DNA of 38,812 bases from a virus. Positions within the stretch are counted from its first letter, which is position 1. Each line of letters begins with the position of its first letter. Positions 7,277 through 19,700 of this stretch are shown here, one piece after another. The stretch lies in the IMG/VR virus record IMGVR_UViG_3300042731_004073, positions 1 to 38,812 of that record; one strand, written 5' to 3'. The notes below the pieces were generated by a model. The model was not told the origin of the DNA and did not search any database. It worked only from the letters and a program-made list of their open reading frames with translations. The translations under genes and the position numbers were made by a program.

Positions 7277-10200
7277 ATGTCAACAACAGATAGGCAAAAT
7301 AGACTTCTATTGGCTGAGGACTGGAAAACAATATACCAGAGTTTCAAGTATGCAGATTTTCAGAGTTACGATTTTGATAATCTACGTAGAACAATGATTT
7401 CTTATATTAGAGAAAACTATCCAGAAGATTTTAACGATTATATTGAAAGTTCAGAATATCTTGCACTGATTGATTTAATTGCATTTTTAGGTCAAAACTT
7501 AGCCTTCCGTACAGACCTTAATGCTAGAGAAAATTTCATCGAAACAGCAGAGCGTAGAGAAAGCATTCTCCGCCTAGCTAGATTAATTAGTTACAATGTT
7601 AATCGTAACACTACTGCAAACGGACTTTTAAAAATTGAAAGTATCAGTACAACTGAAGACGTTTTTGATTCAAACAACAACAATTTAAGTGGACAAACAA
7701 TTCTTTGGAATGATGCAACAAATACAGATTGGTATGAACAATTTGTAAAAATATTAAATGCATCGTTGCCTGCAAATTCACGTTTTGGCCGTCCTATAAA
7801 AAAATCCACAGTTGATGGTGTTGTTACAGAACAATACAGATTTAATGGTACAAATACCGATGTGCCAGTATATTCATTTACAAAAACTGTGGATAACAAA
7901 AGTAGAAAGTTTGAAATTACAAGTGTAAGTATTGATACACAAGACAATTACATTTATGAGGAAGAGCCATTTCCTGGAAACAGATTAGCTTTCTTGTATA
8001 GAGATAATGGCCAAGGCGCAGGCAGTAGCAACAGCGGCTTCTTTTTACATTTTAGACAAGGTACACTAAACAATAATGTTTTTAGTATTACTAGCCCGGT
8101 ACCAAATACCACAGTGAATATTGATACAGACAATGTCAACGATACAGATGTTTGGCTATACAAACTAGACAGCAACGGTAATGAACAAGATTTATGGACA
8201 CAAGTAAGCAGTATCGAAGGAAATAACATTGTTTACAACAGTTTAGAAAAAGGCGTTCGTGACATATATGGAGTCCTTAGTAGAATTAATGATCGCATTA
8301 GTTTAATTTTCAGCGATGGAGTTTTTGGAACTCTACCAAAAGGTAGTTTCAAAGTATATTATAGAACAAGTTCAAATGAACAGTATAAAATTAACCCTGC
8401 AGATTTAGTTGGCATACAAATCCAAGTTCCTTACTTGAGCAAAAATGGAACTAACGAAACACTTAATTTAGTGCTAGAATTACAAAGTCCAGTGTCTAAC
8501 GCAGATACTAGTGAGTCTAATGAAAGTATTAAAACAAATGCTCCTAGTACATATTATACACAAAATAGATTGATTACAGCAGAAGATTATAACATTGGTC
8601 CTTTGGGTGTAAGTCAACAAATTATTAAAACCAAGAGCATCAACAGAACCAGTAGTGGAATTAGTCGTTACTATGATTTACGTGATGCGACAGGCAAATA
8701 CAGTAACACATTGATGTTTGGCGACGATGGTAGTGTTTTTGAAGAAACACTAAACAAAAAATTTAGTTTTGATTTTCAAACAAGAACAGACATTGAAGCA
8801 GTTATAAATTCACAAGTCACTGAAATTATTCGTCATACACAAACTAAGAATTTTTACTACAAAAACTTTGATAGAAATACTAGTGTTAGTGATTTAAATT
8901 ATACATGGCTTCCAACAACAAACGAAACAAATCAAAGTTCAGGTATATTTCAAGATCAGTTTGAAATTCCTATTGCTGTAGGTAGTTTTACAGCAAGTTC
9001 TATGCGTTTTGTTGCACCAGGTAGTTTAGTTAAATTTATACCCCCAAGTGGTTCTTGTTTTGATAAGAATAACGTTATTCAAGCAAGGACACCCAGTGTG
9101 GCAGGTGACAAAACATACATCTGGACAAAGATTGTAAGTGTATTTGAAAACGGTACAGTACAAGATATTGATAGTGATTTAGGACCAGTTATACTTAATG
9201 ATAATATTCCAGCTAATTCTCAACTAGCAGAAATTATTCCTGTACTTAATTTAGATATTGTTGCAGACACATTATCACAAATGGTTGATCAAATTTTTTC
9301 TTATAGAACGTTTGGTTTGAGATTTGATGTTGAAACTCTTAATTGGAAAGTAATAACAAACAACAATTTAGATACTGTTAACCCATTTAGCACAGGTAAA
9401 ACTGGAGATGCAACAGGAACCAATCAAGATAGTAGTTGGGTATTTTTGTTTGAAACAAATGGAGAAACTTACACTGTTACACACAGGGGATTAAGATACG
9501 TATTTGAAAGTGATGATCAAATACGTTTTTACTTTGATGGCAATGATAGAATTTATGATAGTAAAACTGGAAAGATTATTACAGATACCATTGACGTTTT
9601 GAGTATTAACACTAAACCAGATGAACTAGTTAGTTTTACGCAAGATTGGCGCTGGCAAGTAATTAGTGAATATAGAGACGAAGCTGGGTATGTTGATAGT
9701 AAAAAGTTAGAGGTTGGATTTGTTGATACAGACAGTGACGGTGTTATTGATGATCCAGACCTATTTACAGAAATTGTTGCTCCAGATTATTTGCCCGATA
9801 CAAAATATATATTTGCAAAAAAGATAATTCAAAATAATATAGAAACTTTTGAATATGCCGATGCAGACGAAAATTATATTATTGTTAAAAATACAGAAGC
9901 CGCTGTTGGTGCATTTAGTGATTACACAGGTAATGAAGTTTTTTATATTAGTAGTAAAGATGTGTTTAAAAAGTTTAATTCAACTCAAACAGCGTTGATA
10001 TTAGATATAAATTGGCAAGCATATAAAGGCAGAGATAAATTAAGATTTAATTATAAACACGCTGCTGCTGAAAATCGCAGGATAGATCCTAGCAGTAGTA
10101 ATATAATTGATCTATATCTACTTACAAAAACCTATGATATTGAATATAGAAAATATTTAAAAGGTGATATAGAAACTTTACCACTTCCACCTAGCAGTGA

Positions 10201-10741
10201 TTCTTTGTTTCTAAGTTACGGTCAAGATATCAAAAAAATAAAAAGTATTAGTGATGAAGTAATCTATCATCCTGTAAAATATAAACCATTGTTTGGTAGC
10301 CTAGCCGATGATGATTTACAAGCAACAATTAAAATTGTTAAAAATTCTAACAGAGTTGTAAACGATAACGATATTAAATCTCGTGTAATAGATAGTATGA
10401 ATGAATTTTTTGCACTAGAAAATTGGGACTTTGGCGAAACATTTTACTTCAGTGAACTTGCAGCATACATAATGAAACAAGTAGCACCTGATGTAGCAAG
10501 TATTGTTTTAGTACCAACAAGCGAAACACAGGTTTTTGGTAGTTTATACGAAGTTGTTTGCGAAAATGATGAAATTTTTGTTAATGCTGCAAATGTATCA
10601 AACGTGGAAATTATCGATAGTATTACAGCTTCAAGATTAAAAGCTCAAGGCAATGTAGTAACTAGCGACGAGGTGTTAAACACGGGTATACAAAGTAGCG
10701 AAACTAATACATATATTATTACTGAAGGAAATCAATATTAA
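7277..10741 (+). CDS. 6: Baseplate wedge subunit gp6, enlarged
   Basis: The first 115 residues (DWKTIYQSFKYADFQSYDFD, then IDLIAFLGQNLAFRTDLNAR) are typical of gp6, the J-like wedge protein whose dimers form the inner iris of T4-like baseplates. The C-terminal part (about residues 1003-1085, including DDDLQATIKIVKNSNRVVN and NWDFGETFYFSELAAYI) is also typical. The protein has 1154 residues against about 660 in T4, and the extra length is in the middle. A DTDSDGVIDDPD motif (about residues 815-826) looks like a calcium-binding DxDxDG loop of EF-hand or thrombospondin type. The start follows GAGGA. The stop overlaps the start of the giant gene (TAATG), so the two large wedge proteins are probably translated in a coupled way. 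Confidence 0.88.
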   Translation: MSTTDRQNRLLLAEDWKTIYQSFKYADFQSYDFDNLRRTMISYIRENYPEDFNDYIESSEYLALIDLIAFLGQNLAFRTDLNARENFIETAERRESILRLARLISYNVNRNTTANGLLKIESISTTEDVFDSNNNNLSGQTILWNDATNTDWYEQFVKILNASLPANSRFGRPIKKSTVDGVVTEQYRFNGTNTDVPVYSFTKTVDNKSRKFEITSVSIDTQDNYIYEEEPFPGNRLAFLYRDNGQGAGSSNSGFFLHFRQGTLNNNVFSITSPVPNTTVNIDTDNVNDTDVWLYKLDSNGNEQDLWTQVSSIEGNNIVYNSLEKGVRDIYGVLSRINDRISLIFSDGVFGTLPKGSFKVYYRTSSNEQYKINPADLVGIQIQVPYLSKNGTNETLNLVLELQSPVSNADTSESNESIKTNAPSTYYTQNRLITAEDYNIGPLGVSQQIIKTKSINRTSSGISRYYDLRDATGKYSNTLMFGDDGSVFEETLNKKFSFDFQTRTDIEAVINSQVTEIIRHTQTKNFYYKNFDRNTSVSDLNYTWLPTTNETNQSSGIFQDQFEIPIAVGSFTASSMRFVAPGSLVKFIPPSGSCFDKNNVIQARTPSVAGDKTYIWTKIVSVFENGTVQDIDSDLGPVILNDNIPANSQLAEIIPVLNLDIVADTLSQMVDQIFSYRTFGLRFDVETLNWKVITNNNLDTVNPFSTGKTGDATGTNQDSSWVFLFETNGETYTVTHRGLRYVFESDDQIRFYFDGNDRIYDSKTGKIITDTIDVLSINTKPDELVSFTQDWRWQVISEYRDEAGYVDSKKLEVGFVDTDSDGVIDDPDLFTEIVAPDYLPDTKYIFAKKIIQNNIETFEYADADENYIIVKNTEAAVGAFSDYTGNEVFYISSKDVFKKFNSTQTALILDINWQAYKGRDKLRFNYKHAAAENRRIDPSSSNIIDLYLLTKTYDIEYRKYLKGDIETLPLPPSSDSLFLSYGQDIKKIKSISDEVIYHPVKYKPLFGSLADDDLQATIKIVKNSNRVVNDNDIKSRVIDSMNEFFALENWDFGETFYFSELAAYIMKQVAPDVASIVLVPTSETQVFGSLYEVVCENDEIFVNAANVSNVEIIDSITASRLKAQGNVVTSDEVLNTGIQSSETNTYIITEGNQY

Positions 10742-13700
10742 TGGCATACGATAAAAATCAAAATGAGTATCCTGTTCCTGGGCGTGATGACAGCAAAAAA
10801 ACAAATAGTTCTTTATTGCCGAGATATTTTAGATCTGATGCAAACAAAAAATTTATTGGCAGCACACTAGATCAGTTAACTTCTCCTGGTGTTGTAGAAA
10901 AAATCAATGGGTTTGTAGGTCGCAGAGAATCGAAAGCAGTAAAAATTAATGATTCGTTTATTGCCGATGTATCCAAGCAAAGAGAAGACTATCAATTTGA
11001 GCCGTACACTGTTATTCAAGACGAAATTGGCAATATTACATATAATGCAGATTATTTAGATATTTTAGGCCAAATTTCTGCATTTGGAGGAAATGTAGAA
11101 AACCATGACAAGATATTTGCTCAAGAGTTTTATGCATGGAATCCGCATATTAATTTTGATAAATTTACAAATTTTAGAGAATATTATTGGTTACCAAATG
11201 GTCCGCAAGAAGTGCCTATAAAAGGACAAAGTAAAGAGGTTGTTAGTACATATAAGGTAACTCTTGTGGAAGATGATGATAATCAAGCGTTTGTTTTTTC
11301 GCCTGACGGTGTTACAAGAAACAAAATTTTAAAATTATATAGAGGACAAAAATATCGTTTTGTTGTTGATACACCTGGTCATCCTTTTGGTATTGCATTG
11401 AGTAGATTAAAAAAAGTACCATATTCTGATAGCACAGGTTATTTAGATAATTTGTATTTAGATGGTGTTAACATCATCGACGAATCAAAAAACACAGTTG
11501 TAAATAAAACAGATTTAGTTGAAGAAGGATTTGTTGAAAAAGGTGTTTTAGAATTTACAGTGCCTACAAATGCCCCCGATAACCTATATTATATTAGTCA
11601 AAACGATATTGACACAAGCGGTAATCTAAACATTTTTGACATAGAAGAAAACACTGAAATTGATGTAGAAAATGAAATAATAGGTAAAACATATTATACA
11701 ACTTCTGATGGTTGGCCGCTATCAAACGGAATGAAAGTATATTTTCAAGGAACAGTAACTCCTGAAAAATATGCTGAGGGTTTGTATTATGTAGAAGGAG
11801 TAGGAGAATCAATTCAACTTGTGTCTGCAAGTGATTTACAAGTTCCTGCTATTTTTACCCAAGACACACAAGTTCCTTTTGATGTAAATGGTTTTGACAG
11901 AGTTCCATTTGGAGATGCAAAAAGTTTTGCAGGAACCAAAGATTATATTTGTATTAATAGAAGTGATAAAAGCAGAAATCCTTGGGCTAGATATAACAGA
12001 TGGACACACAGAACTGTGATTGAAAAATCTGCAGAAATTAATAATCAGCCTATAGAAATACCGCAAGAATTACGAGCAAAACGTCCTATTATTGAGTTTG
12101 ACGCAAATTTAAGGTTGTTTAATCACGGCAATCAAGCTAAAAATGATGTAGACTTGGTTGATACATTTACTCAAGACGTTTTTAGCACAATTGAAGGAAG
12201 TATAGGCTACAATGTAGACGGCATAGATTTAGTTGAAGGTATGCGTGTATTATTCACAGCCGATCCTGATAGTTTAGTTAATGGTAAAATATTTCAAGTT
12301 AATGTTATTAGACACAACAATAGAGATCAATTAAGTTTAACAGAAACTATTGATACTGATCCAAGTTTAAATGATACAATTTTAATCAAAGATGGTGTAG
12401 AAAATGCTGGCAGAATGTTTTGGTACAATGGCCAAGAATGGATAGCAGCTCAAGATAAAACAGGTTTAAACCAGGCGCCTAAATTTGATTTATTTGATAC
12501 AAACGGTAATAGTGTTGGAGACGATACTGTATATGATAGTACAGAATTTACAGGAAATAGAATTTTTTCTTATCGTGTAGGCGAAGGATCTAACGATAAT
12601 GAACTAGGATTTCCTTTAACTTACAAAAACTTTGTAAACATAGGCGATATTGTTTTTGATTTTTCTTTACTAAACAGCACTTATAATTATAAAATAAATG
12701 GGGTATTTGATACTATAGATAGTGATGTATTGTATTTGCAAAAATATGAAAACAATACAATCACATATGAAAATGCATGGCGTAAGGCAGATATAAAAAG
12801 CCGTCAATATGTAATAAGAAAATATACAGGAGAAGATACAACAAATAATTTTCCAATTGATGTTTACGACAACAGTGCGGAACTAACTGATTTAGTTGTA
12901 CAAGTTTTTGTTAACAATGAATTTAAGTACGAAGGCACTGATTATGATTTTGTAAATATTAACAATACAAAGTTTGTTGCTTTTGAAAACAGTATAGAAT
13001 TCTCTGATATTGTTGTAATTAAAACACATAGTAATACCAAAAAAAATAAAAACGGATATTATGAAATTCCACATAACTTGGAACGCAATCCTTTAAACGA
13101 AAACATAACAGAATTTACTCTAGGTGAAGTGAACGATCACGTTGAAGGTATTGTAGCCGAAATAGTAAGTTCAAAACAAAAAGATTTTGAAGGCGCACAA
13201 CCTGGAGTTGGTAACTTACGTGATTTAGGAAACTTAACAAGATTTGGAAGAAAATTTGTACAACATTCTGGTCCATTAAATATACCAATGTATAATATTG
13301 TTTCAAAAAAAGCCAATGTTGTAAAATCTATAAGATATGCATCAAACGAATATCAAAAATTTAAAAGGAAGTTTATTCAATTAGCAACAGACAATTCATT
13401 TAATGGCACTGTAAAACAACAAGTAGATAGTATTTTTAAAACTTTAAATGAAGATAAAACTGAAAATATGAACTTTTACAGCACAGATATGGCAGGCACT
13501 GGCGGTAGTGTAGAAATACAATATGAAGTTTTAGATAATCGATTAAAAGTTTATGCTTTAAATCAAGTTTTCAATAAAAATACAATTAGCAACAAAGCAG
13601 TTTACGTTTATTTGAATGACGAACAATTAATACACAATTATGATTATGAGTTTACTGACACAGGTTTTATCGAATTTATCACAGATTTAAATAATGGCGA

Positions 13701-16700
13701 TATTATAAAAATATTTGAATATACTAACACCGAAGGCAGTTTTATTCCTCCAACTCCTACAAAGATTGGTATGTATCCTGCATACAAACCAGAAATATTT
13801 TATGATAACACCTATCAAACAGATTTTGACGAAAATGGCAATACCGTAGAAAATACTGGTCCTACAAATGTAATTAGAGGACACGACGGAAGTATAATTA
13901 TTGCCTTCAATGATTATAGAGATAATTTAATTCTAGAATTTGAAAAAAGAATTTACAATAATTTAAAAACAGAATACAATACAGACATTTTTGATATTTA
14001 CGATATTGTAGGTGGATTTAGTAGAAACACAGATATAACTAATGCAGATATTAACAATATTATTATTACTGATTTTATAAAGTGGTTAGATGTTGCACGT
14101 ATTGCTGATTATACTGAAAATAGATATACAGAATCTGGCAATACGTTTACTTACAATTATAGTCTGTCAACAAATATTGCAAATCAAAAATTGCCTGGTT
14201 TCTGGAGAGGCGTTTATATTCAAGCGTATGATACTGATCGTCCTCATACACATCCTTGGGAAATGTTAGGATTTTCTAGCGAACCTAAATGGTGGCAAGA
14301 AGTTTATGGACCTGCTCCTTACACAAGCAATAACTTGATACTGTGGACAGATTTGCAAAACGGAACTGTTAGAGAACCAGGTAAACCTGTAAAAGTAAAT
14401 TCAAAATTTGTTAGGACAAATTTATTAAACCATATTCCGGTAAATGAGAATGGACAATTATTATCTCCGTTAGAAAGCGGATATGTAAATAATTTCAGTT
14501 TTGCTAGACAGAATAATTTAGAATACGTGTTTGGTGATCACGCTCCTGTTGAAACAGCTTGGAGACGTAGTAGTGACTATCCGTTTGCTTTATTATTAGC
14601 AATGTTATTATTGCGTCCTGCTCATACAATGGGTATTGGACTAGACAGGTCAAGAATTAATCGCGATAAAGTAGGAAATTTAGTTTATAGTAACACTAAC
14701 AAAAGAATCAAGCTAGACAATATTTTATTTCCGCAACTAGACAAAAGTATTACAAGTGGTTTTTTAAATTATATTAGTAACTACATTAATACTGACACTG
14801 AGTTTACTTACAGTCAATATGTTAGTGATATAAAAAATATAAAAAATAAACTTGGATTTAAATTAGCAGGATTTGCTAACAAAGATAAACTAAAATTAGT
14901 TTTAGATAGTAAAACACCTTTAAATCAGGGTAATGTATTTGTACCATTTGAAAATTATAATATACAATTCCGTACATCATCTCCGCAGGAAGTGATAACT
15001 TATAGCGGTGTTGTAATCGAAAAAGTAGCAAGAGGCTATAAACTTACTGGATATGATAAAGAACAACCTTACTTTTTTTATAATCCTGCGCAAGAACTTG
15101 CAAATGATCCCTTTGTAAGGGTAGGAGGAATCAGTGAAAGTTTTGTTAAATGGGCAGAAAACAAAACTCTTGTAGCAGGTAAAATTGTAAATTACAATGA
15201 TGTTTATTATAGAGTAAAAGTAAATCATACTACAAGTTCGGTATTTGAACAAGACAAATATGCAAGATTGCCAAGTCTTCCGCAAACAGGAGGTACTGGT
15301 GCATTTTTTAGAAAAAAATTCAGTTTAACTGCTAAAAAATTAAACTATGGTACAGTTTTCAATCAAGAACAGGATTTAGTTGATTTTTTATTAGGATACG
15401 AAAATTATTTAAAAAACAAAGGTTTTACTTTTGATTTTTATAACAATCAAACAGAAGCAATAGAAAATTGGAAATTGGCAGCAAAAGAATTTTTGTTTTG
15501 GACAACGCAAAATTGGGCTGCTTCTAGTAGCATAACTTTGAGCCCTGCTGCAAATAATTTACAATTTTCAAAAGAATATTTTGTTGTAGATAATATTTTT
15601 AATAGTTTTTATGGCTTTCCTATTTTAGATCAAAATAGTCAAAAAATTAAAGACAAATTTATGAATCTATATAGAGATAATAATAATCAATTTAATTTAT
15701 CAAGTGATACCAATGGCATTTACATGATTAAATTGCCGGTGATACAAAAAGAACATGTGGTGTTTGTAGATAATAATACAGTGTTCAACGATACTTTGTA
15801 CAGTCCAAATACTGGTTATAGACAAGATAGACTAAAAGTTGTGGGTTACAGAACAGATGAATGGAACGGCGGCTTTGATATTCCAGGATTTATATATGAT
15901 GATGCTAAGGTTACTGAATGGGAAACGTATAAAGATTACAACGTTGGCGATATTGTTAAATTTAAAGAGTTCTATTATACAGCAGCTATATCTCATAGTG
16001 GAACTGAAAATTTTAATTACAATCTTTGGAACCAACTACGTGAAAAACCATCAAGTAAGTTAGTACCAAACTGGGAATACAAAACCAATCAGTTTGCTGA
16101 TTTTTATGACTTAGACAGCGATAATTTTGATAGCGAACAACAACGACTTGCACAACATTTAATTGGGTATCAAAAACGTAATTATTTGTCAAATATTATA
16201 CAAGATGATATAAGTCAATATAAATTTTATCAAGGCTTTATACAAGATAAAGGTACAACTAATAGTGTTACAAAGTTATTTGATAAACTAGGAAGTGCCA
16301 ATAAAGATAGTATCGAATTATTTGAAGAATGGGCTATTAGAGTAGGACAATATGGTGCAGTAACAAGTTTTGACGAAGTTGAATTTAAATTAGATGAAAA
16401 GCAATTTAGAATAGAACCTCAATTAATCGAACTTGTATCTCAAGTTGATAATTCACGTACTGATTTAGTTTATCAGTATCCTAGAAAAGATGTTTATATC
16501 GCTCCTACTAACTATGATACAGGATTTTTACCTACACTAAATGTTTCAGAAGAATATACCAAAACAGCAGGGTATGTAAAACTAGACCAAATTAATTTTA
16601 TAACAAAACAACAAATTGATGTTTTAAGTTTAGATATAGATAGTGTAGATATTGGCTCTTATATTTGGGTACCACAAGATGGAATTAGTTGGAACGTTTA

Positions 16701-19700
16701 CAAGCACGTTGTTTCTAATAATTCTGTTCATAGTATAGAAAAAACTGATTTAGGTTTTAAAGTTTATTTTATTAGTCCAATTACATTTACAGAAGACACT
16801 ATAATTGGGTTAAACAATATTAATGATGAAATAAATGGTTTCTATATTGCAACCAATATACAGGCTAATATGGTTATAGGCGAAAACTCTTCAAAAATAT
16901 TACCAAATATTGAGATAGAAACAGACACACCTATTACAGAAACTTTTATAGATCTAAGCGATAGTACTTTAGGTATTGTTTCAGAATTTAATTCTCGTAG
17001 GGTTAGTCAACCTGAAGATATTAACGAAATATTAAAACAGTTTGATTTGGACGAAAATGACAGATTTTGGATTGACAATGTAGAAAACAATCAAAGTGCT
17101 ACATACGATAGTAGTGTAATTAGACAAAGTATACAAAATATCACTGCGCCTGAAGAAAGCAGTTACGAATTTGGCAGAAGTGTATCAGCAAGTTATAATA
17201 ATACTATAATGGCAGTTGGCGCTCCAGACATAGGATTAAATGGAAAAGTTTATGTTTATACTCGTAGTAGTGAATCTTTAAATTATAATTTGACCCAAAC
17301 ATTAGAACCCTTACCTCAGTACCATAACAACGGCGATTTTGGATCAAGTGTTGCTGTGACAAAAAACGGTCAGTATTTGTTCGTTGGCGCACCTACTGCA
17401 AGTGAAGTAAAATCTAGATATAAAGGTGTACTCGATCCACTAGAAACCTATCTCGCAGGCGATATTGTTAGTTCTAAAGGAACTCTTTGGAAAGCAAAAA
17501 ATGATGTAACTGTAGAGAGTAGCACTATTAATCTTGATAGTCAAGATTGGGAACAAGTTAGAAAAATTACAAGCGATCCAGATGCAGACGCAATGGCGTA
17601 TTCTAATCAGGGTGTAATTTATGTTTACGAAAAATTAATTGACAATAGCTTTGACTTAGTAGAAATTATTTGTAGTTCTCAACCCGCCACTGATGAAAAG
17701 TTTGGATATGGAATTAAAGTTGTTTCACCAGGCGATTTTGATCATAATCTATTTGTAAGAAGTTTTGCAAATAACGGTCGTGTTTACATACTGAAAAATG
17801 GAGGCCAATCTGCTGTTAATGATTTTATTTACAACATAGATGAGAGATACAGAGGTGAATGGCAAACAGTTTCAAAGTATATTGAAAACGAAATTGTAAC
17901 TTATGCTAATAATATGTATCAAGCTAATCAAACAGTATTTCCTGGAAATCCGTGGAACCCTACTTTATGGAATCAATTAGATGATTTTGTTGACTATACA
18001 GGATACGTTCCAAACAATTTATCTGATACAACTGATATATTGAATGAAGATAGTAGCGGTTTTGGTTTAGCTACAGATGTTGGCATTACATTTGATATTA
18101 GTGGCAATGGCGAAGTTTTAGCGTTAAGTGCTATTTTAAATGGTTATGAGTATAGAGTTGCAATCTACAAAAAAGAAAATGGAAGATTTGTTTATTCACA
18201 AAATATTGATAGCCCTATAGACGATGAACAGTTTGGTTACAGTATTTCATTAAATGATTTAGGAAACAAATTGGCAATAAGTGCTCCTAATTCGAATGCC
18301 AATGGGATACTTAACGGACAAGTATACGTTTATACATTACAAAATCAGCAATTTGAATTAGATCAAAACTTATTTTCACCGTCAAATGTTAAAAACAACT
18401 ACTTTGGTAGATATGTAAAACTTGATGGCGATAAATTAGCCGTTACTAGTAGAGCAGGCGATACCACATTTGATTATGAATTTGATAATGGTGAACTTGT
18501 TTTTGATAATGATGCGACAAAAATTGTTGATAAAATTGAAGGAAATAATCAAGTTTATATTTTTGAAACATTAGGTAATAAATTTGTATATGCTGAAAAA
18601 CTATATACAGTCGTTGATACCACAGATGCAAATTATTCATACGGTTATTTAAACAGAAATCATTTGTATCTAGTATCGCCTTCGTTGCCTCTTGATGCAA
18701 TTTTACAAGATAGTACTAACAATAAAGGACTTATCCAAGATTATAGAGCAGACATAAATGAAACAGCTTGGAAAATAAATGATAGTGTTAAATCTTATAT
18801 AAACCTTAGTCAAATAAAAGGTGCATGGCTATACGATAATAAAACAAAAGATTTGATAACCTATCTTGATTATATTGATCCAATTCAGGGACGCATTGCA
18901 GGGCCTGCCGAACAAGAATTGTCCTACAAGTTGTATTATGATCCTGCGGTTTACAATTCAGGAAGTACAAATACGGGTAGTAGAGATCTTTGGGGAAGCA
19001 ACCAAGTTGGAAAACTATGGTGGAATCTTGATACTATAAAATGGTACAATCCTTATCAAGGAGATTTACAATATAAGTCTAATACCTGGAACAGAATTGT
19101 CGAAGGATTTAGCGTTGACATTTATGAATGGGTAGAAAGTGAATATATTCCAAGCGAATGGGATACACTTGCTGATACAACTGCTGGTTTAGCAGAAGGT
19201 ATAAGCGGTACAAGTTTGTACGGAGATGAAACATACGTTTTTGCAAATAGTTATGATTCGGTTACTGGACAACCAGTTCCAAAATATTATTTCTGGGTCA
19301 AATCAAAAACAACATTACCTAACACATATGGTAGAAAAATCAGTGCTTTAGATGTAGAAAATTTAATTGCAAATCCTGAAAGCCAAGGTTATAGATTTAT
19401 CAATATGTTTGACGGTAAAACATTTGCATTACACAATGTAAGAAATCTTGTCAAAGATTCTGATACCGTACTACACATTGATTATTATATAAATGACAAT
19501 ACAGAAAATAATATTCATAGTGAATACCAATTGTTAACCGAAGGTTTAGCGAGTAGTAAGCCAAATTCTGATATTGTAAATAAATGGATTGACAGTTTGG
19601 TCGGTTATAATTTACAAAATAAACAATTGCCCGATACTAGTTTAAGTATTGCAAGAAGATACGGAATATTAAACACACCAAATCAAAGTATGTTTGTAAA

